A DNA stretch of 59,831 nt, taken from Candidatus Gastranaerophilales bacterium. GTDB taxonomy: Bacteria > Cyanobacteriota > Vampirovibrionia > Gastranaerophilales > Gastranaerophilaceae. Each line of letters opens with the position of its first letter. The stretch's first letter is position 1. The stretch is taken from contig CALVEM010000012.1 of the NCBI GenBank assembly GCA_944326605.1, positions 1-59,831 on the forward strand. The letters are read 5' to 3'. A program made the position numbers and the translations under genes. This document shows positions 26,069-34,576 of this stretch, piece after piece. The notes beneath the pieces are model-generated. The model saw only the letters and a program-made list of their open reading frames with translations, was not told the DNA's origin and made no database searches.

Positions 26069-28018
26069 ATGAAATTAAGCAAATTTATATTATCAGGATT
26101 GGCACTTATATTTTTAACAAACACATTTGTTATGGCGGATGACATTAATCCGCTTTTAATTGCCGGCTCCAAAAATCAAAAAGAACAAACAGTTAAACCA
26201 GAAAATATAAATTTTGACAATTCTGAAATACTTGTCCCTGTCGAAGATGAAATTGAACCTGTATTCAAAAAGTATCAGCCTGCCAAAAACGAAGTAGTTT
26301 TTAGCTATACAAAAAATCTCATCAATGCAATAGACCCGACAGCTGTATCAAACCGAACCGGCAGCTATCTTCCCGGAGCAAGAGGTATAAACCAGCTTGT
26401 CGTATACACTCCGAATTACGGACCAAGGACTAATACCAATGAATACGGTGCAGAAGCAATTGTTGAAGGCAATACTGTCACGGAATTATCAGGTGCTGAT
26501 TCACTTATCCCGCCGAACGGAATTGTTATCAGCGGTCACGGACGTGCAAAAAACTGGATAAATTCAAGTATCAAAGTCGGAACTAAAATTTATATTGATA
26601 AAGATACAAATCTTATTTATACATATACAACATCCGAAAGCTACATATTCGAATCCGAAAAGAAAATCTCGGAAGCAGAACAAATGCTGAATTACTATAA
26701 AAATATCAGCCCTGATTATAATTGGAAACTTCCCGGGAGTTACATCGCAGATGCAAAAAATTATTTAAAAAAAGCAAGAAAAGATCCTGAAGAAGTTCAA
26801 AAATATTCAAAACTTGCGATAGAAGCTTCCAATGATGCTATAAAAAGTGTTGTCCCGTATAAAAGCGGAGAACTTAAAGGCATCTGGCTCAGACCCACAG
26901 AAAAAGATGCTTCCGCCATAGAAGATACTCTTAACAGAGTAAAAAAAGCAGGAATTGACACAATATTTCTGGAAACATATTATCATGGCAAAACAATCTT
27001 CCCCAGCAAGACAATGAAAGCTTACGGATTTACCCCGCAATATGAACAATTTAAAGGATTTGATCCTTTAGCAATATGGATAAAAGAAGCACATAAAAGA
27101 AACATAAAAGTTCACATCTGGTTTGAAACTTTCTACGCAGGTCCGCAAAATCCTAAAGACAATGCCCAGAGCATCTTAGGGATGAACCCTTCCTGGGGTA
27201 ACAAAATAAAAAAAGATACTGATAATGTTGATCCGTCAAAATCGACATCAGAACATAACGGATACTTTTTAGATCCTGCTAACCCTTATGTTCAAGATTT
27301 TCTCGTGAAATTAATTGATGAAATAATTACAACCTACAAACCTGACGGTATAAATCTTGATTACATCAGATATCCAAACTGTGTATCAGGTTCTGAATCA
27401 ACAAGCTGGGGATATACAGATTATGCAAGAAACGAATTTAAAATGATTTTCGGAGTTGACCCTGTTGATATAGCAAAATCCGACCCTCTATGGCTTGAAT
27501 GGACTAACTACAGACGACAAAAAATTACGGATATGGTAAAAAAAGCTGGAGAACTTGGCAGACGCAAACACACTTATATAAGTGCAGTAATATTTCCTGA
27601 CAGACAGGCTGCACTAAATAACAAACTGCAAGACTGGAAAACCTGGTCAACAAGAGGTTATTTAAACGGGTTTACACCTTTATTTTTAACCTGCGATGCT
27701 AAAACCGCAAACAAAATGATGATGGATATAATTAATGCAAAATCTGCAAATACAGATTTTTATGCAGGGCTATTTGTAACATTTATGGGCGGTTCTGATG
27801 AAGATTTGATAAGATTAATCCATGAAGCGCGCAAAGTCAATGCAAAAGGCGTAATCTTATTTGATTACGCGCATTTAAGCAACAAGTATATCAACACTCT
27901 TTCTACAAGCGTATTTGCGACACAATCGCCGTTCAAAAACGCATTCAGAATAGGGCAGCCAAGTCCCCAAATACAGCCGTCAGAAAGAAAAGGCTGGTGG
28001 ATTTTCGGGAAAGATTAA
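26069..28018 (+). CDS. Exported glycosyl-hydrolase-like 10 (DUF187) protein
   Basis: 649 residues. Signal peptide at about 1-24. Residues about 90-195 form an N-terminal domain with IPPNGIVISGHGRAKNWI. After a helical spacer, the GHL10/DUF187 TIM-barrel-like domain runs from about 270 to 600: LKGIWLRPTEKD, AGIDTIFLETYYHG, VHIWFETFYAG, PDGINLDYIRYP and GYLNGFTPLFL. The Asp in INLDYIRYP is the usual family acid. Such proteins are thought to act on envelope or extracellular polysaccharides; the substrate is not known. The gene follows the TPR protein directly and shares its promoter. Confidence 0.88.
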   Translation: MKLSKFILSGLALIFLTNTFVMADDINPLLIAGSKNQKEQTVKPENINFDNSEILVPVEDEIEPVFKKYQPAKNEVVFSYTKNLINAIDPTAVSNRTGSYLPGARGINQLVVYTPNYGPRTNTNEYGAEAIVEGNTVTELSGADSLIPPNGIVISGHGRAKNWINSSIKVGTKIYIDKDTNLIYTYTTSESYIFESEKKISEAEQMLNYYKNISPDYNWKLPGSYIADAKNYLKKARKDPEEVQKYSKLAIEASNDAIKSVVPYKSGELKGIWLRPTEKDASAIEDTLNRVKKAGIDTIFLETYYHGKTIFPSKTMKAYGFTPQYEQFKGFDPLAIWIKEAHKRNIKVHIWFETFYAGPQNPKDNAQSILGMNPSWGNKIKKDTDNVDPSKSTSEHNGYFLDPANPYVQDFLVKLIDEIITTYKPDGINLDYIRYPNCVSGSESTSWGYTDYARNEFKMIFGVDPVDIAKSDPLWLEWTNYRRQKITDMVKKAGELGRRKHTYISAVIFPDRQAALNNKLQDWKTWSTRGYLNGFTPLFLTCDAKTANKMMMDIINAKSANTDFYAGLFVTFMGGSDEDLIRLIHEARKVNAKGVILFDYAHLSNKYINTLSTSVFATQSPFKNAFRIGQPSPQIQPSERKGWWIFGKD

Positions 28019-28058
28019 AATAATACATGAAGATAACTATTTGTCGTATAATTAATCT

Positions 28059-30443
28059 GTGAACAGAGTTGATATGAATTCATTTTTACAAAGCAAGAAC
28101 GCATTAATGTTTATTACTGCTTTGCTTTTTATGACAGGAATTCTTGCCTATTTTAATGACTGCGGCATTCTATGCGCAATAATTTTTAGCATTGCAAGTA
28201 TTTTTCTTATAATAAAAAATTATGTCTCAATTAAATACATTCTCTTCTGGATAATTATATTTTATTTTGGATTTTTTAATGCATATTTCAGAATACACAC
28301 AACAGACAGCCTGCTTACTCTTGCACCTGCGGATGCAAAAATTGAAGGACAAATAATATCTATACCGGACAATAGTTCCGATGAAAAAATCAAATTTTTC
28401 TTTGATGTATATAACATAAACGGGAAGAAACTTAAAGGGAAAACACTTGTAACCCTGAGCGGTGAAAATCTGTATAGCTATAAAATCGGAAATAACTATG
28501 AACTCACCGGTAAATTAAGAAAACCGTTTTACTCAAGTAACCCGTCGCAGTTTGACTACGGTAAATATCTCAGGAATTTTAACACTTATACGGTCTTTTA
28601 CTCTGATAATGCAAGTCCGTTAAAAACAGAGCTTCACAGTAAATGGAAATTTTTACAAAAGCTAAATAATTTACGGGATCGAATAATTAATGTTCATGCC
28701 CAATATTTGAGGTCTCCAAATCTTGAAATTTTAGGCGGAATAGTTTTTGGCGATGACGCTGTTTCTCCGCCCGAATATATAAAAGCTTCATTTATAAATT
28801 CAGGATTACTGCATATTCTTGCCGCCTCCGGTATGAACGTTGCATTTATATACGGTTTCTGGGTATTTTTCTTAAGACGCATCAGAATACCCTTTAAACT
28901 TACTGTCATTACAGGTATGGGTGTTGTAATAATTTATACAATGATGACAGGGCTTGGCGCCTCAGTAATCCGTGCAGCGTTGATGCTTTTATTTGTTTTA
29001 ATCGGAAAACTTATAGATCGGGATGCTCACAGCGTTTCACTTCTGGCACTTGTTGCCATGCTTATGCTGATATATGATCCGGCATTTATAAATAACGTCG
29101 GATTTCAGCTATCCTTCATTGTAACATTCGGAATATTAACAACTGCAAATGTTATTTTTGAAAAGTATAAAAATCTTCCTGTACCAAACTGGATGACCGG
29201 AGCCGCGCTAATACCGGTTGTTGCTCAAATATGGGTTGCACCGATACAAATGTTTTATTTTAACACTTTCAGTACATATTCCGTTTTTGCAAATATATTA
29301 AGCATGCCGTTCTTAAGTGTTGTCAGCTTTGGCGGTTTTCTAAGTTCAATAATTGCAATGCTATCACCGTACACAGATAAAATCTGTATGATTATAGATT
29401 TTATTCTCAATGCGTTTCTGGATGTAATTGTGAATATTTCAGAATTCTTTGCTGGATTAACAGGATCAATGATTACAACTTCTCATCCTTCCGTATTTCA
29501 AATCATTGCATATTACTTTGTTATACTTGCTCTTACACTCGCTATAAAAACGGGGGTCAGCAAAAAACTCGTAATTTCATGTGCCGCACTATTACTGCTT
29601 CTTTCTGCTTCGCTTATAAATATACCAAATAATAATCTTGAAATTATCTCATTTGATGTTCAAAACGCAGACTGTTTTCTTGTCAAAACACCGCAAAACA
29701 AATACTTTATAATAGACACAGGCAGATCCGGTTACAAAGGCGGGAAATCACAGGCAAATTCAATAATTATCAAATATCTAAAAGACAGAGGGATAAAAAA
29801 TATAGAAGGACTTATAATCACTCATTTTGACAATGACCACTCAGGCGGTGCAGAAGACATTATGAAAACCTTAAAAGTTAAAAATGTTTATATTAACTCT
29901 TATGATAACAAATCAATAACTTCCAAATATATTTATAAAACGATAAAAGAACTAAAAATCTCCGCGCAAATACCTGAAAACAACAAATCAATATATAAAG
30001 AAGAAAATTTTAATATTCAAACATATATTTCAAATACCGCACAAACTGATAATGAAAAATCAATAATTACACTTGTCAGTTATAATGATTTTGATATGCT
30101 TTTCACAGGTGACGCCGGTGTAGAAGCTTTTAATACGGTTAAGAAAAATATTCCGCATAAAATTGAAGTTCTTAAAGTCGGACATCACGGCGGATACAAT
30201 GTTGTCAATAACAATATGCTTGAACATTTAAATACAAAAGTTTCAATTATATCCACAGGATTAAATGTTTACGGGCATCCTAACGCCGGAACACTTGACA
30301 CTTTAAGATATACTGATATTTTCAGAACCGACAGACATAATGCAATAAAAATAAATACTGACGGGAAAATCTATAAAGTTAGTACATACATTCCCGACAA
30401 ACAAAAATTTGAATTGTCTAAGAAATATGAAACCCTAGAATAA
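28059..30443 (+). CDS. comEC: ComEC/Rec2 family DNA-uptake channel
   Basis: 794 residues. N-terminal hydrophobic helices and a DUF4131-like region (about 10-180) are followed by the Competence domain (about 215-490) with GIVFGDD, LLHILAASGMNVAFI and GLGASVIRAALM. A C-terminal metallo-beta-lactamase-like domain (about 530-775) holds THFDNDHSGG (the H-x-D-x-D-H nuclease-type site), FTGDAG and VGHHGG. ComEC carries single-stranded DNA across the inner membrane during transformation. GTG 28059 is chosen because TATAAT ends 6 nt before it; ATG 28074 is the alternative. Together with type IV pilins this hints at natural competence. Confidence 0.93.
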   Translation: MNRVDMNSFLQSKNALMFITALLFMTGILAYFNDCGILCAIIFSIASIFLIIKNYVSIKYILFWIIIFYFGFFNAYFRIHTTDSLLTLAPADAKIEGQIISIPDNSSDEKIKFFFDVYNINGKKLKGKTLVTLSGENLYSYKIGNNYELTGKLRKPFYSSNPSQFDYGKYLRNFNTYTVFYSDNASPLKTELHSKWKFLQKLNNLRDRIINVHAQYLRSPNLEILGGIVFGDDAVSPPEYIKASFINSGLLHILAASGMNVAFIYGFWVFFLRRIRIPFKLTVITGMGVVIIYTMMTGLGASVIRAALMLLFVLIGKLIDRDAHSVSLLALVAMLMLIYDPAFINNVGFQLSFIVTFGILTTANVIFEKYKNLPVPNWMTGAALIPVVAQIWVAPIQMFYFNTFSTYSVFANILSMPFLSVVSFGGFLSSIIAMLSPYTDKICMIIDFILNAFLDVIVNISEFFAGLTGSMITTSHPSVFQIIAYYFVILALTLAIKTGVSKKLVISCAALLLLLSASLINIPNNNLEIISFDVQNADCFLVKTPQNKYFIIDTGRSGYKGGKSQANSIIIKYLKDRGIKNIEGLIITHFDNDHSGGAEDIMKTLKVKNVYINSYDNKSITSKYIYKTIKELKISAQIPENNKSIYKEENFNIQTYISNTAQTDNEKSIITLVSYNDFDMLFTGDAGVEAFNTVKKNIPHKIEVLKVGHHGGYNVVNNNMLEHLNTKVSIISTGLNVYGHPNAGTLDTLRYTDIFRTDRHNAIKINTDGKIYKVSTYIPDKQKFELSKKYETLE

Positions 30444-30452
30444 TTATAGAAT

Positions 30453-31211
30453 TCAACACAAAACTTTTTTATCTTCCAGAGCTGTTTCAATTTCGTCAAT
30501 AATTAAATTAGCAGCACCGATAGGATCATCAGCCGTTGTAATAGGACGTCCGACGACCATAAAATCAACACCTGCCATGATAGCATCTCTGGGTGTGTCA
30601 ACTCTCACCTGATCATTAACGGATGACCATGTAGGTCTTGTAGCAGGACAAAGAATAATGAAGTCTTCACCTATTTCTTTTCGAATTCTTCTGGCTTCTT
30701 CAGCACTTGCAACAACACCGTCAAGTCCTGTATCTTTTGCGACTTTTGCGAGCTGGAGAACAAAATCTTCAATATTTTTATCAACACACAATTCTGTTGT
30801 AAGAGTTTTCTGTCCGAAACTTGATAATAAGGTAACACCCAGAATTGTCGGAGGTTCAACACCAATAGATTTTGCAGCCGCACGGGAAGCTCTGACAACT
30901 GCAGAAGTCATCTTTGAACCGCCCTGAATATGCACATTAAAAAAATTAACATTATTTTTTACAAGGCTGATACATGCTTTTTGAACAGTATGCGGAATGT
31001 CATGGAATTTGCAGTCATAGTAGCATTTTGCGCCGTGCTCTTCCAACAATCTGAATGCCTCAAATCCATAATTTACAATTAAAGGCAAACCAACCTTAAA
31101 ATAGCCGACATAATCTTTTAATTCCTTAACTAAATCTTCAGCTTCCTTTAAATTATCAACATCAAGTGCTAAAATAATTCTGTCTTTTGCGGTCAAAGGT
31201 CTTTCAATCAT
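30453..31211 (-). CDS. pyrF: Orotidine 5'-phosphate decarboxylase
   Basis: PyrF converts OMP to UMP, the last step of de novo pyrimidine synthesis. 252 residues. Active-site residues: Asp18 in LALDVDN, Lys39 in YFKVG, and the charged network Asp66-Lys68-Asp71 in YDCKFHDIPHT. The C-terminal VVGRPITTADDP binds phosphate. The gene is convergent with comEC. A TGG-TAATAT extended -10 sits 9 nt before the ATG with no Shine-Dalgarno. Confidence 0.97.
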   Translation of the reverse strand: MIERPLTAKDRIILALDVDNLKEAEDLVKELKDYVGYFKVGLPLIVNYGFEAFRLLEEHGAKCYYDCKFHDIPHTVQKACISLVKNNVNFFNVHIQGGSKMTSAVVRASRAAAKSIGVEPPTILGVTLLSSFGQKTLTTELCVDKNIEDFVLQLAKVAKDTGLDGVVASAEEARRIRKEIGEDFIILCPATRPTWSSVNDQVRVDTPRDAIMAGVDFMVVGRPITTADDPIGAANLIIDEIETALEDKKVLC

Positions 31212-31245
31212 CGTAGAAAAATATTACCACCATAGTAAAATAAAA

Positions 31246-31692
31246 TCAACCCTTACAAGGATTAAGCTTGTTGCTTAACCGCTGCATATATCTTTTACAT
31301 TGCAGAATTCTATCATAACCAAGCATTATTCCGAGCATAAAATCATGTTCCGGCGAAAGTTTATTTAAATGTTTGTCAAATGTTGACACAACCTTAATAC
31401 AATCTTCATTGCCAAAAAATACATTTATTGACCTATCCGAAACATCTTGAATTAAATACGGAATTTTTTCTTTTTCAAGTCTGTATTTTATATAGTCTCT
31501 GTTAGAAGCCTTTTCTGTTGTTAAAATCAAACTTCTCAAACCTTTTTTATATTCGTAAATATGATGCATAAAAACACGTAAATCATTGTATGCATCTTTT
31601 GAAGGCATTTTTACCTGTCCCTTGAAACACTGCTGAGAAGAAAAATTCTTTTTATTTGAATATATATTTACAGACAATGGCTGAATCTTCAT
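31246..31692 (-). CDS. Small lineage-type protein with N-terminal F-K-G motif
   Basis: 148 residues, function unknown. The N-terminus (SVNIYSNKKNFSSQQCFKGQV) is like those of other hypothetical proteins of this lineage: a Ser/Asn/Gln-rich head ending F-K-G or F-T-G, as in the protein at 52969. The rest is mixed helical and basic with no membrane segment; the C-terminus contains LGYDRILQCKRYMQRL. Its promoter lies in the last codons of rmuC, so it is its own unit. Confidence 0.7.
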   Translation of the reverse strand: MKIQPLSVNIYSNKKNFSSQQCFKGQVKMPSKDAYNDLRVFMHHIYEYKKGLRSLILTTEKASNRDYIKYRLEKEKIPYLIQDVSDRSINVFFGNEDCIKVVSTFDKHLNKLSPEHDFMLGIMLGYDRILQCKRYMQRLSNKLNPCKG

Positions 31693-31699
31693 AGAAAAT

Positions 31700-31728
31700 A
31701 TGTTAGGTTAAACTAACTTAATTGTCAA
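31700..31728 (-). promoter_or_regulatory. Consensus promoter giving a leaderless start
   Basis: On the minus strand TTGACA, exactly 17 nt, TAACAT, then 7 nt to the ATG at 31692, with no Shine-Dalgarno. The -35 box uses the last codons of rmuC. Confidence 0.7.
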
Positions 31729-32797
31729 TAGCTTCATCTTCAGGCAATTCAGGTAATTCCTTTGTGTACACGCAGCCAAGCTTTTCTAGTTTAGAAATTT
31801 GATTTATAATATTGCCCGTACCGTTTAATTTCTTTAATGAAGTATTTAAGTTATCACGAATTTTCAAAAGTTCAGCTAGAAGTGCTGCAAATTTATCATG
31901 GACACTTGTACACAAACGAGCCATTTCTAAAACATTTTTATTCTGCCTGTCAACAACATGGAAAGAATTAATAATTTTCAAAGCCGCTAACAAAGTTGAA
32001 GGCGATACCGGCATAACTTTATTTTTCCACGCGAAATCCCACAGGGCGCAGTCATCGCAAAACATCATAGAATAACAGCTTTCTATCGGAATAAACATTA
32101 ATACATAATCAGGCGAAGGTTCCTCTATTGAATAGTCTCTTTTTGCAAGTCCCGATATATGAGCCTTAGTAGAATCCGCAAACTGTCTTAAATGAATTTG
32201 CCGTTCATCATCTGATTGAGCATTAATATATCCGTCCCAAGCCGCAAAAGAAGTTTTACTGTCTATATAAATACATCTTCCTTCAGGCAAAAATACTGTA
32301 GCATCAGGTCTGCCTTCAGCAGTTCCAGCCTGAATTTTATATTCTTCATCTTTCCTTAGCCCCGAGGCTTCAAGAACACGCTCCAGAACAATTTCGCCCC
32401 ACCTGCCGGAGGCTCTGTTATCTGATTTCATAACATTTACAAGCGAATTTGCATCGTGAGATATTTTGTTTCCTGTTTCAAGAAAACTCTTTATATTCAT
32501 ATCGAATTTCGTAAAATTCTCGGTTTCTGCCTTGAAATTTTGCTCAGCACGCTTTTCAAAATCTTCAATTTTTTCCTTAAACCGTTTGAAAAATTCATCT
32601 AATTTTTCACGGTTTTGACTTGATAATTCTGTAGAACTTTCCTTAAAAATTTTATTAGCCGTATTTTCAAAATACAGTTTCATCTGCTCAAGCATTAAAT
32701 CTTGAGAAGCTTTGCTATTTTTATCAATAACTTTAAACGAAATAAATACGCACAAAGCACCAACTAAAAAACCGACTAAAAATATTAAAATTTCCAT
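31718..32797 (-). CDS. rmuC: RmuC family DNA recombination protein
   Basis: 359 residues. An N-terminal membrane helix (about 3-23) is followed by a coiled coil and the RmuC nuclease-fold domain (about 125-330): GRWGEIVLERVLEASGL, PDATVFLPEGR and the IDSKTSF motif with catalytic-type Asp and Lys, then LMFIPIES and VVDRQNKN. RmuC is known from E. coli to limit inversions at short inverted repeats, which is of interest in a genome so rich in palindromic repeats. An extended -10 (TGG-TATAAT at 32821-32826) and AGAGG upstream serve it. Confidence 0.93.
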   Translation of the reverse strand: MEILIFLVGFLVGALCVFISFKVIDKNSKASQDLMLEQMKLYFENTANKIFKESSTELSSQNREKLDEFFKRFKEKIEDFEKRAEQNFKAETENFTKFDMNIKSFLETGNKISHDANSLVNVMKSDNRASGRWGEIVLERVLEASGLRKDEEYKIQAGTAEGRPDATVFLPEGRCIYIDSKTSFAAWDGYINAQSDDERQIHLRQFADSTKAHISGLAKRDYSIEEPSPDYVLMFIPIESCYSMMFCDDCALWDFAWKNKVMPVSPSTLLAALKIINSFHVVDRQNKNVLEMARLCTSVHDKFAALLAELLKIRDNLNTSLKKLNGTGNIINQISKLEKLGCVYTKELPELPEDEAIDN

Positions 32798-32867
32798 ATC
32801 GCTAACCTCTCATCATACTAATTATACCACAACAAGATTAGACTAAAAATATTAGCAGAATAAAAAA

Positions 32868-32916
32868 TCAACCATGCGGTCAACTCATGAAAAAGCATGA
32901 TGTAGAGCATGGTTGA
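32868..32916 (+). other. Stable hairpin in the leader of the response-regulator gene
   Basis: TCAACCATGC and GCATGGTTGA form a perfect 10-bp outer stem; inside, TCATG/CATGA forms a second hairpin. It lies about 140 nt before the response-regulator ATG. A leader RNA element or a DNA operator are both possible. Confidence 0.45.
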
Positions 32917-33056
32917 GTGAATTTATCAATCCAAAGATGTAGGACAAATTCTCAAACCTTTACAGTTACAATATCAATCGGGGCATGGATGAAAACTACC
33001 CTCCAGAAGTTGTAGTATTTATAGTGTAGAGGGAAGAAAAAAATAGGGAGATAACC

Positions 33057-33755
33057 ATGAGAGAGTTTAAAAGAAGATCAAGAGTTTTGTTAATTGATGA
33101 CAATGCTGATCATTTAAGAGGTGTAAAAGAATTAATTACGCTTGAAAGCAGTTATGACGTAGTAGGAACAACAACAAGCGCAAACATCGGGATTAATCTT
33201 GCAAAAAAATATCGTCCCGATATCATTCTGATGGATATTAATATGCCTGAAAAAGACGGGCTTCAAGCTATACAGGAAATTGAAAAATTAGATATGGATA
33301 TCAGAGTAATTGCACTAAGCGGATATGATGATGCAGATCTTATTTTCAGAGCAATGAAAATAGGTGCTAAAGGTTATGTCTTAAAAACTATGGCATCAGC
33401 ACAGCTTATTTATGCAATGGATGAAGTTGCTGCAGGAAAAATTTACCTCCCGACAGCTCTTACTTCACGTTTCTTCGAATATTTCCAAAACTCCTTCAAA
33501 GAAGAGGCAAAATCCTCTTCGGAAGAAAATCTCCTTACATATTTAACTGCACGGGAAGAGGAAGTTCTTGACCTTCTCACACAGGGTAATAACTACAAGA
33601 GTATTGCAGGGAAATTATTTATTTCGGAAACTACTGTTAAAACCCATGTAAATAATATCTTCCAAAAACTACAGGTAAATGACAGAACTCAGGCCGTTTT
33701 ATACGCGTTAAACAACGGCTTTGCAAACAGAAGACTCTCAAAAATTGCAGTTTAA
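33057..33755 (+). CDS. NarL/FixJ-type response regulator
   Basis: 232 residues. The receiver domain (about 9-125) has the acidic pair Asp14-Asp15, phosphorylation site Asp60 in LMDINMPEKDG, the Ser of ALSGYDD and Lys in YVLKTM. The C-terminal LuxR helix-turn-helix (about 160-225) has LTAREEEVLDLL and ISETTVKTHVNNIFQKL. GGGAG precedes the ATG. It is followed by a terminator and then a soluble histidine kinase on the same strand, a likely partner. NarL-type regulators usually pair with HisKA_3 kinases, so this pairing is slightly unusual. Targets unknown. Confidence 0.93.
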   Translation: MREFKRRSRVLLIDDNADHLRGVKELITLESSYDVVGTTTSANIGINLAKKYRPDIILMDINMPEKDGLQAIQEIEKLDMDIRVIALSGYDDADLIFRAMKIGAKGYVLKTMASAQLIYAMDEVAAGKIYLPTALTSRFFEYFQNSFKEEAKSSSEENLLTYLTAREEEVLDLLTQGNNYKSIAGKLFISETTVKTHVNNIFQKLQVNDRTQAVLYALNNGFANRRLSKIAV

Positions 33756-33785
33756 TATAAACGGCTAAATTTTATATAAATTAAC

Positions 33786-33811
33786 AAGGTTCAGCCGCAA
33801 AGCTGAACCTT
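33786..33811 (+). terminator. Terminator after the response regulator
   Basis: Stem AAGGTTCAGC/GCTGAACCTT with a 6-nt loop, followed by TTAATTTTT. It would reduce or separate expression of the kinase gene. Confidence 0.75.
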
Positions 33812-33833
33812 TAATTTTTAAAAGTGAGGACAA

Positions 33834-34499
33834 ATGACTGACACTGATATGATATTCGAACAATCAAGATGTATTTCACATGAAATAAGAAATCACCTTT
33901 CTATCTGCGAAATTTACACTCAGATAATCCGGAAAAATCTTGAAGAAGAAAATGTTGAGAACAAATCAATAGATAATGCATTGAATTGCATAAGCAAATC
34001 AATAAAAATTATGTGTAATTCACTTCTGGATTTAAAATCGCTTAACAACTTATCACCTAAAAACTGTGATATTAAAGAACTCTTAGAAGAAGGTGTAAAA
34101 CTTGCTCAGGTTTATATACATGATAAAGACATTAAAATTAAGTGCAGCATGCAAAATACAGCAACTGTGTTTATTGATGAAAACAAGTTTCTGGCCTGCG
34201 TTGTAAATATTATAAAAAACGCTATTGAAGCAATCAACAAAAAAGGAGAAATAAAAGTTTCACTTGACATAAAAAAAGAATATGCAATTATAAAAATTTC
34301 AAATAATGGAGAAGCCATATCCAAAGAAAAGCAAAAATCTATATTTGAAGAAGGATATACAACAAAAGCTACAGGCAGCGGTCTGGGGCTGCATATTTGT
34401 GCGACAAACCTTAAAGCACAAAATGCAATTTTAAAACTTAATAAATCAACAAAAAATTTAACCGAATTTGAAATTGATATTCCGGTTAATAAAAATTAA
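33834..34499 (+). CDS. Soluble histidine kinase without sensor domain
   Basis: 221 residues. The dimerisation/phosphoacceptor helix is at the very N-terminus (ISHEIRNHL, His16), and the HATPase_c domain fills the rest: N box NIIKNAIEAI near 125-134, G1-like ISNNGEAIS, F box IFEEGYTTK and G2 GSGLGLHIC. No membrane segment or input domain is present, so signals must come through a partner protein. GTGAGGA precedes the ATG. It is probably the partner of the adjacent response regulator. Confidence 0.9.
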   Translation: MTDTDMIFEQSRCISHEIRNHLSICEIYTQIIRKNLEEENVENKSIDNALNCISKSIKIMCNSLLDLKSLNNLSPKNCDIKELLEEGVKLAQVYIHDKDIKIKCSMQNTATVFIDENKFLACVVNIIKNAIEAINKKGEIKVSLDIKKEYAIIKISNNGEAISKEKQKSIFEEGYTTKATGSGLGLHICATNLKAQNAILKLNKSTKNLTEFEIDIPVNKN

Positions 34500-34576
34500 T
34501 AAATATGGCAAAAATTAGAAGATTTCCACGTTTATATTAATATAGGGAAAAAATTTTTATTAATTAAACAGGGAAA

